Shown here piece after piece: positions 46,027 to 55,815 of a DNA stretch of 64,000 bases. Position 1 is the first letter of the stretch, and every line of letters begins with the position of its first letter. Both the position numbers and the translations under genes were made by a program. The notes beneath the pieces are model-generated. The model searched no databases, had not been told where the DNA came from, and saw nothing but the letters and a program-made list of their open reading frames with translations. The stretch lies in NCBI GenBank assembly GCA_020829485.1, contig JAIVFU010000030.1:9704-73703 (forward strand). Reading direction: 5' to 3'. This stretch comes from Nostoc sp. CHAB 5834 (GTDB lineage Bacteria; Cyanobacteriota; Cyanobacteriia; Cyanobacteriales; Nostocaceae).

Positions 46027-47232
46027 ATGCAAAATAACTGCATCTATCTTGATAATAATGCTACCACTAAGGTAGACCCGGAAGTTATAGAGGTAATGTT
46101 GCCTTACCTCACAGATTATTACGGCAATCCCTCCAGTATGCATACCTTTGGTGGACAAGTCGGTAAAGCAGTGAGAACAGCAAGAGAACAACTTGCAGCC
46201 ATCCTGGGAGCCGATGAGTCAGAAATTGTCTACACAAGTTGTGGTACTGAGGGAGATAACGCGGCGATTCGAGCTGCACTGTTGGCGCAACCAGAAAAGC
46301 GACACATTATCACCACCCAAGTTGAACATCCAGCAGTACTTAATGTCTGCAAACAATTAGAAACCCAAGGTTATAGTGTTACCTATCTATCAGTAAATAA
46401 TCAAGGGCAGATGGATCTAGATGAACTAGAAGCTTCCTTGACGGGTAACACCGCCTTGGTGACAATTATGTATGCTAACAACGAAACCGGCACGATTTTC
46501 CCGATTGAGCAAATTGGGTTGCGCGTCAAAGAATATGGCGCTATCTTCCATGTAGATGCGGTGCAAGCAGTGGGAAAAATCCCCTTGAATATGAAGACTA
46601 GCACCATCGATATGTTAACCCTGTCTGGTCACAAGCTGCACGGGCCGAAAGGAATTGGTGCTTTATATATTCGGCGCGGGGTTCGGTTCCGTCCCTTCAT
46701 GATTGGGGGACACCAAGAACGCGGACGGAGGGCGGGAACAGAGAATGTTCCAGCAATTATCGCCTTGGGCAAAGCTGCGGAACTAGAACTGTTACACTTA
46801 GAAGAAGCGATCGCAAGAGAAAGAAAGCTGCGCGATCGCCTGGAACAAACTTTACTCGCTACAATTCCCAATTGTGTAGTCAATGGTGACGTTACGCAGA
46901 GATTGCCAAACACCACAAATATCGGCTTCAAGTACATCGAAGGTGAAGCAATTCTACTGTTATTGAACAAATACGGTATCTGTGCATCATCCGGTTCCGC
47001 TTGCACCTCCGGTTCTCTGGAACCTTCCCACGTCCTGCGGGCTATGGGCTTACCCTACACAACTTTGCACGGTTCTATTCGCTTCAGTCTTTGTCGCTAC
47101 ACAACCGTTGCCGAAATCGATCAAGTAATAGAGGTAATGCCCAGTATTGTGGAACGTTTACGCGCCCTCTCACCCTTCAAAAATGATGACGCGGGTTGGT
47201 TGCAAGGACAGTCATTAGTCATTAGTCATTAG
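46027..47232 (+). CDS. nifS: NifS, nitrogenase cysteine desulfurase
   Basis: NifS removes sulfur from cysteine for iron-sulfur cluster assembly on NifU. The 401-residue PLP enzyme begins MQNNCIYLDNNATTKVDPEV. It has the PLP-lysine motif TLSGHKLHGPKGIGAL and the active-site cysteine loop SSGSACTSGSLEPSHVLRAMGL. The last residues (SLVISH) and the stop fall in an AGTCATT tandem repeat that fills the space to nifU. A TTG four codons upstream (46015) is in frame but unlikely. Confidence 0.96.
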   Translation: MQNNCIYLDNNATTKVDPEVIEVMLPYLTDYYGNPSSMHTFGGQVGKAVRTAREQLAAILGADESEIVYTSCGTEGDNAAIRAALLAQPEKRHIITTQVEHPAVLNVCKQLETQGYSVTYLSVNNQGQMDLDELEASLTGNTALVTIMYANNETGTIFPIEQIGLRVKEYGAIFHVDAVQAVGKIPLNMKTSTIDMLTLSGHKLHGPKGIGALYIRRGVRFRPFMIGGHQERGRRAGTENVPAIIALGKAAELELLHLEEAIARERKLRDRLEQTLLATIPNCVVNGDVTQRLPNTTNIGFKYIEGEAILLLLNKYGICASSGSACTSGSLEPSHVLRAMGLPYTTLHGSIRFSLCRYTTVAEIDQVIEVMPSIVERLRALSPFKNDDAGWLQGQSLVISH

Positions 47233-47352
47233 TCATTGGTCATTAGTCATTGGTCATTAGTTTTGGAAAAGTGACAAGTGACAAAGGACGAAGGACAAAG
47301 GACGAAGGACTAATGACAAAGGACAAATGACAAAGGACAAAGGACAAAAGTT
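47212..47352. repeat. AGTCATT / AAAGGAC tandem repeats between nifS and nifU
   Basis: About 140 bases consist of TCATTAGTCATTAGTCATTG units followed by GACAAAGGACGAAGGACAAA units, with little other sequence. The 3' end of nifS lies within the array and nifU starts right after it. Confidence 0.88.
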
Positions 47353-48252
47353 ATGTGGGACTACACCGATAAAGTATTAGAACTGTTTTACGATCCCAAG
47401 AATCAGGGAGAAATTGAAGAAACGGGCGAAGCAGGAGTTAAGGTTGCAACGGGTGAAATCGGTAGCATTGCTTGCGGCGATGCTCTGAGATTGCACCTGA
47501 AAGTGGAAGTAGAATCTGATAAGATTTTAGATGCTCGCTTTCAAACCTTTGGTTGTACTAGTGCGATCGCATCTTCTAGTGCATTAACCGAAATGGTCAA
47601 GGGTTTAACCTTAGATGAAGCTCTGAAAGTGTCCAATAAAGACATTGCAGATTACCTGGGTGGTTTACCAGAAGCAAAGATGCATTGCTCTGTCATGGGA
47701 CAAGAAGCGCTAGAAGCCGCTATCTATAACTATCGTGGCATACCTCTAGCTACCCACGATGATGATGATGAAGGTGCATTAGTTTGCAGTTGCTTTGGCA
47801 TCAGCGAGTCTAAGATTCGTCGCGTGATTCTAGAAAATCATCTCACGGATGCCGAGCAAGTAACAAATTATGTAAAAGCTGGTGGCGGATGCGGTTCCTG
47901 TCTGGCGAACATTGATGATATTATTAGATCAGTTCAACAGGAATACGCCTCACCTGCTCTCAACAATTACGGCGTAAAAGTTGCCACAGAAATTGTTACA
48001 TCTAAGGAACGAGCGCTAACAAACGTCCAAAAGATTGCTCTAATTCAAAAGGTTCTTGATGAAGAAGTCAGACCCGTACTCATTGCAGACGGGGGAGATG
48101 TAGAACTTTATGATGTAGAAGGCGATCGCGTTAAAGTTGTACTGCAAGGTGCTTGCGGTTCCTGTTCTAGTAGTACAGCAACTCTGAAAATTGCGATCGA
48201 AGCCAGATTACAAGATCGTGTCAGCAAGAGCCTTGTAGTCGAAGCAGTTTAG
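47353..48252 (+). CDS. nifU: NifU, iron-sulfur cluster scaffold
   Basis: NifU is the scaffold on which clusters for nitrogenase are built. The 299-residue protein has an IscU-like N-terminal domain (ACGDALRLHLKVE, FGCTSAIASSSALTEMVKG, MHCSVMGQEAL). A central [2Fe-2S] domain (VCSCFGISESKIRRVI, GGGCGSCLANI) and a C-terminal Nfu domain (VRPVLIADGGDVELYDVEGDRVKVVLQGACGSCSSS) follow. All cluster-binding cysteines are present. Confidence 0.97.
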   Translation: MWDYTDKVLELFYDPKNQGEIEETGEAGVKVATGEIGSIACGDALRLHLKVEVESDKILDARFQTFGCTSAIASSSALTEMVKGLTLDEALKVSNKDIADYLGGLPEAKMHCSVMGQEALEAAIYNYRGIPLATHDDDDEGALVCSCFGISESKIRRVILENHLTDAEQVTNYVKAGGGCGSCLANIDDIIRSVQQEYASPALNNYGVKVATEIVTSKERALTNVQKIALIQKVLDEEVRPVLIADGGDVELYDVEGDRVKVVLQGACGSCSSSTATLKIAIEARLQDRVSKSLVVEAV

Positions 48253-48474
48253 GAATTGCTGTAGGACTTAACGTATTCTACAAATACGCCCTAATATGCA
48301 TTCAGCCAGGAACAGAAAGTAGGATTTGAACCATATAATTGTCTTTTCATCAATGCTTCAATCCTACCGACAACCGATAGCTTATTTAGCTATAACGGCT
48401 AACAGCATATAGGCAAAAAGATTAAGCGCCTACTTGCAAATTTCATCATCCAACTCGCTTCAAAGGAACAGGAT

Positions 48475-48831
48475 ATGAGTACATTGTACGACAACATTGG
48501 TGGACAACCAGCTATTGAACAAGTAGTAGATGAACTCCACAAACGCATTGCCGCAGACAGCCTCCTCAATCCCATTTTTGCTGGTACAGATATGGCAAAG
48601 CAACGTAATCATCTAGTTGCTTTCTTAGCTCAAATATTTGAAGGGCCAAAGCAATACGGCGGTCGTCCAATGGACAAAACCCACGCAGGAATGAATCTAC
48701 AGCAACCACACTTCGATGCGATCGCCAAGCATCTCGGTGAAGCAATGGCTGTGCGTGGAGTGTCAGCAGAAAATACCAAAGCTGCACTAGATCGCGTCAC
48801 AAACATGAAGGGCGCTATTTTAAACAAGTAA
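48475..48831 (+). CDS. glbN: Cyanoglobin (group I truncated haemoglobin)
   Basis: The 118-residue globin begins MSTLYDNIGGQPAIEQVVDELHKRI and has the truncated-globin helices with a PxxxGG-type turn (GPKQYGGRPMDKTHAGMNLQQPHFDAI). It matches the group I haemoglobin known between nifU and nifH in Nostoc commune and N. punctiforme. There it is made under nitrogen and oxygen limitation and probably helps oxygen scavenging or respiration near nitrogenase. Confidence 0.94.
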   Translation: MSTLYDNIGGQPAIEQVVDELHKRIAADSLLNPIFAGTDMAKQRNHLVAFLAQIFEGPKQYGGRPMDKTHAGMNLQQPHFDAIAKHLGEAMAVRGVSAENTKAALDRVTNMKGAILNK

Positions 48832-49123
48832 TAGGACTTAAGCATTGATTGTTGACAAATAACAACATCAAGTCCTATGGAATCTTGCAAGCTGAAACAC
48901 ATTATGACGTATTTGTAAATTGCGTATTTTTCTTTGTTCTTTGTCAAAACAAATGACAAAGGACAAAGGACAAAAAATCAAAAGAAAAAAATTTTAACGA
49001 GGAAGATCGATGAACTTACTGTCAATAATTTTGGCTGTGGAGCGATCGCCCCCAGCAGGCATTTATGCCAACGCTATCAACGATGCTCTACACGCGCTCA
49101 CTACTGTCGCTCAACTGGCGTGA

Positions 49124-50074
<951 letters not shown>

Positions 50075-50125
50075 ATCGCTGCTAATAAATAATGCTCAGT
50101 TTAAATTGATGGGTAAGCAAGTTCG

Positions 50126-50174
50126 TAGTAAGGACTTTAGTCCTTATTTTCTAAGCACTAAAGTGCTTACTACA
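50126..50174 (+). other. Stem-loop in the nifH-nifD spacer
   Basis: GTAGTAAG and CTTACTAC flank two smaller palindromes (GGACTTTAGTCC and GCACTAAAGTGC). This gives a stable structure just after nifH, which may protect the nifH message or reduce read-through into nifD, as described for other diazotrophs. A similar sequence lies near 61700-61740. Confidence 0.65.
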
Positions 50175-50319
50175 AACCCTCAAAACTAGCTTGACAAAAA
50201 GGAAAAAGGAAGAGTTTCATATCTTCCCTTTTATCCTCTCCCTTGCATCTCCCCCCTAATCTTAGAGGGGACTCCTAGTCCCCCTATGCCCCGATCCTTA
50301 CGAGTCACAGAGGCTAAAT

Positions 50320-51780
50320 ATGACACCTCCAGAAAATCAAAACATCATCGAAGAAAGAAAAGAACTAATTAAAGAAGTTCTAGAGGCTTACCCCGACAAA
50401 GCTAAGAAAAAACGGGAAAAGCACTTAAGTGTATACGAAGAAGGTAAGTCCGATTGCGGCGTTAAGTCTAACATCAAATCCCTTCCTGGGGTAATGACCG
50501 CTCGTGGTTGTGCTTACGCCGGTTCTAAAGGTGTGGTTTGGGGCCCTATTAAGGACATGATCCACATCAGCCACGGGCCTGTAGGTTGCGGTTACTGGTC
50601 TTGGTCTGGTCGTCGTAACTACTACATCGGCACCACAGGTATTGATACCTTTGGTACCATGAACTTCACCTCTGACTTCCAAGAAAGAGATATCGTTTTT
50701 GGTGGAGACAAGAAACTTACCAAGCTCATCCAAGAACTTGATGTACTTTTCCCACTCAACCGTGGTGTTTCCATTCAATCAGAATGCCCCATCGGTCTAA
50801 TTGGGGATGACATCGAAGCAGTTGCTCGGAAGACATCGAAAGAAATTGGCAAGCCAGTTGTACCTGTGCGTTGCGAAGGCTTCCGGGGTGTTTCCCAATC
50901 TTTGGGACACCATATTGCTAACGACATGATTCGTGACTGGGTTTTCACCAGAGCAGACCAAGCTAAGAAAGACGGTACACTCAAGTTTGAAGGTACCCCT
51001 TATGATGTAGCCGTTATCGGTGACTACAACATCGGTGGAGATGCTTGGGCTAGCCGCATCCTGTTAGAAGAAATCGGCTTGCGCGTAGTCGCTCAGTGGT
51101 CAGGTGATGGCACCCTCAACGAAATGTTGATGACCCCCAATGTGAAGATGAACCTCATCCACTGTTACCGGTCGATGAACTACATCAGCCGTCACATGGA
51201 AGAAGCTTATGGTATACCCTGGTTGGAATACAACTTCTTCGGCCCCACCAAGATTGCTGAATCTTTACGGGAAATCGCTTCCAAGTTTGACGAAACAATC
51301 CAAGCAAACGCTGAGAAAGTTATCGCCAAGTATCAGCCCACAATGGATTCGGTAATTGCTAAGTACCGCCCCCGTTTGGATGGTAAGACTGTTGCCATCA
51401 TGGTTGGTGGTCTACGTCCTCGCCACGTTGTCCCAGCTTTCCAAGACTTGGGCATGAAGATGATTGGTACAGGTTATGAGTTCGCTCATAACGATGACTA
51501 CAAACGTACCGCCGGCTACATCGAAAACGGTACCATCGTTTATGACGACGTTACCGCTTACGAATTCGAGGAATTTATCAAAGCCCTGAAGCCTGACCTA
51601 GTAGCTTCTGGTGTGAAAGAGAAGTACGTCTTCCAAAAGATGGGTCTACCTTTCCGTCAAATGCACTCTTGGGATTACTCCGAACCTAGCGATGCCTCCG
51701 GCGGGCTACGCGCCAACGCTCCTCAACATCATATAATGCAAGGTTTTTTAGCAGCGAGAGAAAAAAGAGCCTATTTCTAG
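50320..51780 (+). pseudogene. nifD: NifD 5' part, interrupted by the nifD element
   Basis: The MoFe-protein alpha chain is open from ATG at 50320. It keeps the P-cluster ligand motifs [15 protein letters not shown] and [11 protein letters not shown], the FeMo-co Cys motif HCYRSMNYI, and MHSWDYS with the cofactor-ligand His. After MHSWDYS the usual tail (about 35-45 residues) is absent. The frame runs on through about 32 element-encoded residues (…[11 protein letters not shown]) to a stop at 51780. The 11-bp core GGATTACTCCG at 51672-51682 is the site at which the element is inserted. In heterocysts of Anabaena, excision restores the gene; the 3' part and nifK should lie beyond this window. 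Confidence 0.93.
51672..51682 (+). mobile_element. nifD-element left core site
   Basis: GGATTACTCCG is the known 11-bp direct repeat at which XisA excises the nifD element in Anabaena sp. PCC 7120. Here it follows the nifD codons for MHSWD, exactly where the gene is interrupted. I did not find a second copy to its right, so the far end should be outside the window. Confidence 0.92.
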
Positions 51781-51978
51781 CCTAAATGCAAGTTGCAGCG
51801 TTATTTAGGAACAATCTGCTTTGATGCTTTAGATAGTATAACTCTTATGGAGTCTAGTTTTTAGATTTTGCTTAAAGAAAAACTGTAAAACAAAAGACTA
51901 TTTTAAATGACGATTTTTTAGATTAAATGGTGCGATTTTCTCTAATAATTTTTGAGAATATTGATTTTTTAGAGGCTT

Positions 51979-52647
51979 CTAATTGACAACATCGTTGTTT
52001 GCCTTAGCTAAAAGTCTATGTCGTGATTCAAGCGCATCATTTTTCATTTGTTCATACTCAGCTTTTGACAAGCTTTGCTTCATCCATTCATTTAACTTAT
52101 CAATTTGAACTCTAGTTGTCCATCTTTCTGGTACTAGATGGTCAAGCCACTTGTGATACCATTCAAGAAATTCTCCACTCAATAAATTTACAGCTATTTT
52201 TTCATCAATCCGACTATATTCAACTGCCAATTGTAAGCGCCGAAAAAAGGAAAGAACTAGCCGAATTGGGCGTTTTTCGTCCTCTGATAAACTAGAGTAA
52301 AACTCACTAAGATTACTGCTTGTTATGTGGGCAGCGAAGATTTTTGCAGTTTCACTTCGAGCTTGAGATACTTCAACACTAATCAGCTCCTCATGAAAAG
52401 AGAATGTTGTATCAACTCGATTCTTCTTTGTTTCTGAATCCGACTGAACTTTGAATTGACTTAGCGCAATAAAATAAGCCAGCAATGCACCAATAATAGT
52501 TCCAAAAATATTCGATACAAAGGTGAATAGAAGTTCAGCTTTTTTATCAGGTGTAAGATTGTGAATGGCAGAATAAATTACGACAATCACAATAATTAAA
52601 GTGAGTGCAATAGTAGCGATAAACGCAATGGTTCTGAATTTCGGCAT
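51979..52647 (-). CDS. Hypothetical two-span membrane protein
   Basis: The 222-residue protein has two N-terminal membrane spans (TIAFIATIALTLIIVIVVIY and LFTFVSNIFGTIIGALLAYFI). A cytoplasmic, mainly helical part follows (FHEELISVEVSQARSETAKIFAAHI…LVLSFFRRLQLAVEYSRIDEKIAVNLLSGEFLEWYHKWLDHL). The layout resembles DUF4760-type proteins, but I am not sure. The function is unknown. Confidence 0.55.
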   Translation of the reverse strand: MPKFRTIAFIATIALTLIIVIVVIYSAIHNLTPDKKAELLFTFVSNIFGTIIGALLAYFIALSQFKVQSDSETKKNRVDTTFSFHEELISVEVSQARSETAKIFAAHITSSNLSEFYSSLSEDEKRPIRLVLSFFRRLQLAVEYSRIDEKIAVNLLSGEFLEWYHKWLDHLVPERWTTRVQIDKLNEWMKQSLSKAEYEQMKNDALESRHRLLAKANNDVVN

Positions 52648-52690
52648 TACTTTGAGCTAACCTCTGGAATCTCCTTGAATACCCATATTT

Positions 52691-52775
52691 GAATATTCTA
52701 CAGAAAGTTTGCGTCTAATTACCTAATTTGGGGTGGTTATCCAGAATTTTTCCATCTAACATCCCTGTAGTCAAT
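52691..52775. repeat. ~80-bp dispersed repeat, copy in the nifD element
   Basis: GAATATTCTACAGAAAGTTT through GTCTAATTACC, CCAGAATTTTTCCATCTAAC recurs with variation as two tandem units at about 55302-55460. No gene lies in it. Confidence 0.65.
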
Positions 52776-52863
52776 CGCCCCAACTCAACAGTCCACTGCA
52801 TATTTAGAGATTGTGTGTGAGATGTACAAGAAGTAGACAGTTGTTGCGATCCGCCTTTAAACT

Positions 52864-53202
52864 CTAAACCCCACCTTCTAGCTCCTCTAGATTATCTATT
52901 GTCAGTAGTGCTTGAGCAGTATGACGCACATACAATACATAAACTGTGGTATCTCGAATCGTAAAAAGCACTCGATATACATTTTTGGCTTTCCCATAAA
53001 GGAGTTGGCGTACTTCTTCTGGGAAAATCTCATGTTCGACTGCTAAGGTACAGCGTTGAGGCTTCTCTTGTAGCGTAGCAATAGCATTCATCAATCCTCG
53101 AAACCAGCGATCCGCAAATTCAGGATTTTGCTCTCGATACCGGCGATATGCTTGCTCAATCTGAGCTTCTGCAATTGGGGTAATCTCAACTTGAAATGCC
53201 AT
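52864..53202 (-). CDS. RelE/ParE-type toxin
   Basis: The ~112-residue protein begins MAFQVEITPIAEAQIEQAYRRYREQNPEFADRWFRGLMNAIATLQEKPQRC and ends in the basic strand VRQLLYGKAKNVYRVLFTIRDTTVYVLYVRHTAQ, typical for ParE/RelE toxins. The frame is open to 53289, but the family starts at 53202. It overlaps the upstream antitoxin gene by 17 bases. Confidence 0.82.
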   Translation of the reverse strand: MAFQVEITPIAEAQIEQAYRRYREQNPEFADRWFRGLMNAIATLQEKPQRCTLAVEHEIFPEEVRQLLYGKAKNVYRVLFTIRDTTVYVLYVRHTAQALLTIDNLEELEGGV

Positions 53203-53458
53203 ACTTTTGCTGCATTTCTTGGACGAAATCCCCAATAGGGCGAGTTTGACCAGCGTTGAGTTCCTCGAAGCCTTGGCCAATACCTGCAATTGTCTCCAAC
53301 TGATCGATCAGTTGGCGTAGTTTAGTTGGATCAATTTTGCTAAGATCGAGAAAGGTGACGAGAACTTGAGAGCGATCGCTAATATCTTGCGGTAGCTCAG
53401 TTAGCTGAATTTGCCCATCCTGATAAATGCCTTCGATGGTTCTGATCATAAGTTGCAT
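53186..53458 (-). CDS. Antitoxin of a RelE/ParE pair
   Basis: The 90-residue protein (IEGIYQDGQIQLTELPQDISDRSQVLVTFLDL…GFEELNAGQTRPIGDFVQEMQQKYG) is a small AbrB/DUF104-like antitoxin candidate located directly before and overlapping the toxin. A start at 53449 is also possible. Confidence 0.75.
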   Translation of the reverse strand: MQLMIRTIEGIYQDGQIQLTELPQDISDRSQVLVTFLDLSKIDPTKLRQLIDQLETIAGIGQGFEELNAGQTRPIGDFVQEMQQKYGISS

Positions 53459-53977
53459 CTAGGTTGGTATTTTCTTAATTCTACCAACTAGCGTCAGAGA
53501 ACTGTCACAACTGAAATTGTAAAGTAGAGTAGGGGGTGGCAACTCCCTCAAACCTAATTAAAAATGATTTAATTGATTTTATGAGCGATGTCTACGACAG
53601 GCTATTCGGTGTCGCCTTTAAAGATTATCTGTGAAATGCACAAGAAGTAAAGCGTCATAGACATCGCAGTAAAATAAGTAGACTGTTGTAGCGATGTCTG
53701 CGACGGGCTTCTCTACGAGAGGCTACGCCAACGCCTACGCTTTTATTCGACAAGATTATTAGACATCTCCAGAAATTAATTATGCGTTACCTAAAACCCT
53801 TGTAGAGACGTTGCAATGCAACGTCTCTACATTCATTTTCGGAGATGTCTATTGAGGTGCAATTAGCAAAAGCGAGATGGAGTGTATCAAACCTAAATAT
53901 GCTTAAGGTACACAAAAGCCGTTATATCTCATGAGAATTGATAAACTGTTAGGTACGAAACTAGAGGTCAAAGACTT
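53459..53977. other. Intergenic region with dispersed repeats
   Basis: The region holds a GCGATGTCTGCGACGGGCTTC-type repeat (53694-53742), the third MITE-like copy (53761-53850) and AT-rich DNA. No gene is seen before the DUF433 gene. Confidence 0.65.
53761..53850. repeat. MITE-like ~90-bp dispersed repeat, copy 3 (inside the nifD element)
   Basis: AGACATCTCC and GGAGATGTCT termini, an ATTAATTATGCGTTACCTAA inner segment and a central palindrome (AGAGACGTTGCAATGCAACG, extended to CTCT) match copies 1 and 2. The changed palindrome arms (GTAGAGACG/CGTCTCTAC) keep pairing, as expected if the structure matters. Confidence 0.8.
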
Positions 53978-54196
53978 ATGCTTAAAGACTCCCCAATTAT
54001 TAGCGCATCTCCTGAAATTATGGGCGGGACTATAGTTTTTGCTGGAACTAGGGTTCCCGTGCAGACACTTTTGGATTATCTCAAGGCAGGCGAATCTATC
54101 GACGACTTTTTGGATGGATTTCCGACTGTTACCAAAGAACAAGTTATCGCCTTGCTTGAGGAGGCTGGAAAGCAGTTTGCTAGCATGGTGGCATAG
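53978..54196 (+). CDS. DUF433 antitoxin-like protein
   Basis: The 72-residue protein reads SPEIMGGTIVFAGTRVPVQTLLDYLKAGESIDDFLDGFPTVTKEQVIALLEEA, the DUF433 winged-helix type that usually precedes a DUF5615 PIN-like toxin. One base separates it from that gene, which is truncated here. Confidence 0.87.
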   Translation: MLKDSPIISASPEIMGGTIVFAGTRVPVQTLLDYLKAGESIDDFLDGFPTVTKEQVIALLEEAGKQFASMVA

Positions 54197-54197
54197 C

Positions 54198-54329
54198 ATG
54201 AAACTCTTGTTGGATGAGTGTATTGACCGCAAACTAGCGAGGGAGTTTGTTGGCTATGAGGTAAAAACTGTTCCTCAAATGGGATGGGCAGGAGTAAAGA
54301 ATGGTCAGCTTCTTGCCCTTGCAGATTAA
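54198..54329 (+). pseudogene. Truncated DUF5615 PIN-like toxin
   Basis: The frame begins MKLLLDECIDRKLAREFVGYEVKTVPQMGWAGVKNGQLLALAD and stops after 43 residues. Intact proteins of the family run to about 110-120 residues with further acidic active-site residues. Only the first part of the fold remains, so the toxin is likely inactive. Confidence 0.8.
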
Positions 54330-54376
54330 ATGGTGCATAATGGCTAAATTGAGCAGAGCAGCGAATCTTGAAATTG

Positions 54377-55141
54377 CTAGAACTTTAAAAAGATTGAAAT
54401 TAATCCGGGAGATGGAGTATAAACAGTTTGCAACTTAAAACTGCGCTTAGGGTAAGCTTCTCCTAGTATATTTTGCAAAGCATATGCTACTTCCCTCTCA
54501 TTCTCGGCAAAGTATCGAATTTGATCAGAAGATGCTTTGTCAACTTGAGAAAGAACTTGAATAGTAGATTTAACACCTGCTCCCTCTAAAGCATCCTTTA
54601 TTGCCAAAGCTACTATTTTTTCGTCAGATTTACTTTGGTTATAGAAGATTTGTATTTTATATTCGTTGACAATATTGACTAGAGAATCAAGTGGTGTATT
54701 TACTCTTGGATTTAAAAGTGGAGTATTGGCTTGTAATGTAGTTTGTATTCCCAAATTCACAGAAGTTGCTTCTTGAACGGCTTCCTTATTTTTACTTATC
54801 TGTTCTTCAATTCTTTGATCTTTATTTTTTACATCTTCACTCACCTTAGAGATAGTGTTGTTTGATTCTTTGAGTCTCTGCTTTAAGCTATCAATTTGAC
54901 GTGTAGCCTCAATTAATTCGCTATCAGTTTTTTCAAGCTGGTTTTTCCACTTAAAGCCAACTATTTCTCCTTCCACAAAACCAGCTTTTGTTAAAATTTT
55001 ATTGATAATCACAGGTTTTAGTAAAAGTAGGAGAAATATTAAAAATATTGAAGAATCTCGAAGAATATTTACAAAACCTTGAAAAATTTCAACTGTGTCT
55101 TTAAGTCCAGGCTTGTCTACTTTTTTAGGATTAGGTACCAT
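54377..55141 (-). CDS. Membrane-anchored coiled-coil protein
   Basis: The 254-residue protein has one N-terminal membrane span (IFLIFLLLLLKPVIINKIL), a predicted coiled coil (about 70-130: LEKTDSELIEATRQIDSLKQRLKESNNTISKVSEDV) and a C-terminal domain (about 160-254). That domain has a VKSTIQVLSQVDKASSDQIRYF segment, which somewhat recalls LytR C-terminal domains of envelope proteins. The function is unknown. Confidence 0.55.
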   Translation of the reverse strand: MVPNPKKVDKPGLKDTVEIFQGFVNILRDSSIFLIFLLLLLKPVIINKILTKAGFVEGEIVGFKWKNQLEKTDSELIEATRQIDSLKQRLKESNNTISKVSEDVKNKDQRIEEQISKNKEAVQEATSVNLGIQTTLQANTPLLNPRVNTPLDSLVNIVNEYKIQIFYNQSKSDEKIVALAIKDALEGAGVKSTIQVLSQVDKASSDQIRYFAENEREVAYALQNILGEAYPKRSFKLQTVYTPSPGLISIFLKF

Positions 55142-55815
55142 CTATTATGTCCTTAGCTTAATATTGATTCTCAGCCTTACTATATTATTAGACTGAAGCG
55201 TTGCATAAAAACGGAATAAATTGGCAGTTGAAACCATTGAAAATTCGTTCAAAATTGAGCGAAATCATCCCATAATTCAGTAACGCCCTATTAGACTGAA
55301 GCTTTCCGTCTAATTACCCGATTTGGGATAATTATCTGAAATTTTTCCATCTAATGACTATATTTGAATATTATACAAAAAGTTTCCGTATAATTATTTA
55401 ATTTGGAGTGGTTATACAGAATTTTACCATCTAATATCCCTATGTCAATATTCGACAGAAATTGAGTCTGTATGCGCCATTTTGATTTATATCCTCTGCG
55501 GACAGCTATATTGTTTTTGCATATTACCTTAATCAGTGCTACATCTATTACTGTATAAGGATTCTGCATAAGAAATGATTGCACTAAAAAATCCTCGGTT
55601 TTTTACAGCAAGTTGAACTGCGATCATCCCAAATGGACAACATATTAGATATTATGTGTGATATGCACAAGAAATAACCCGTTTTAGCGATGTCTGCGAC
55701 GGGCTTCTCTACGAGACGCTCTTCGCGTTCGCCTACGCATTAAACTGTTACTACCTCAATTAACAATCCGGGTACTTTGCCCAAATCCCGATGATTGCGC
55801 GTTCATAAAACTAAT
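55142..55815. other. Intergenic with tandem ~80-bp repeats
   Basis: Two tandem units related to 52691-52775 lie at about 55302-55460. A dispersed repeat (GCGATGTCTGCGACGGGCTT) lies at 55689-55741. A 77-residue frame at 55351-55584 overlaps the repeats and I do not trust it. No gene is called. Confidence 0.6.
55302..55460. repeat. Tandem pair of the ~80-bp repeat
   Basis: TTTCCGTCTAATTACCCGAT and TTTCCGTATAATTATTTAAT start the two units; each continues with an ATTATC/GGTTATAC…TTTTACCATCTAAT segment like that of the copy at 52691. Identity is lower than among recent repeats. Confidence 0.6.

Noticed and set aside
48300..48360. A GTAGGATTTGAACC stretch resembling the T-arm of a tRNA on the minus strand
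   Set aside because: The bases around it do not give a matching T-stem, an acceptor stem or an anticodon arm, so I do not call a tRNA.
55351..55584. A 77-residue frame in the nifD element
   Set aside because: It overlaps the tandem ~80-bp repeat and has no protein-like features.
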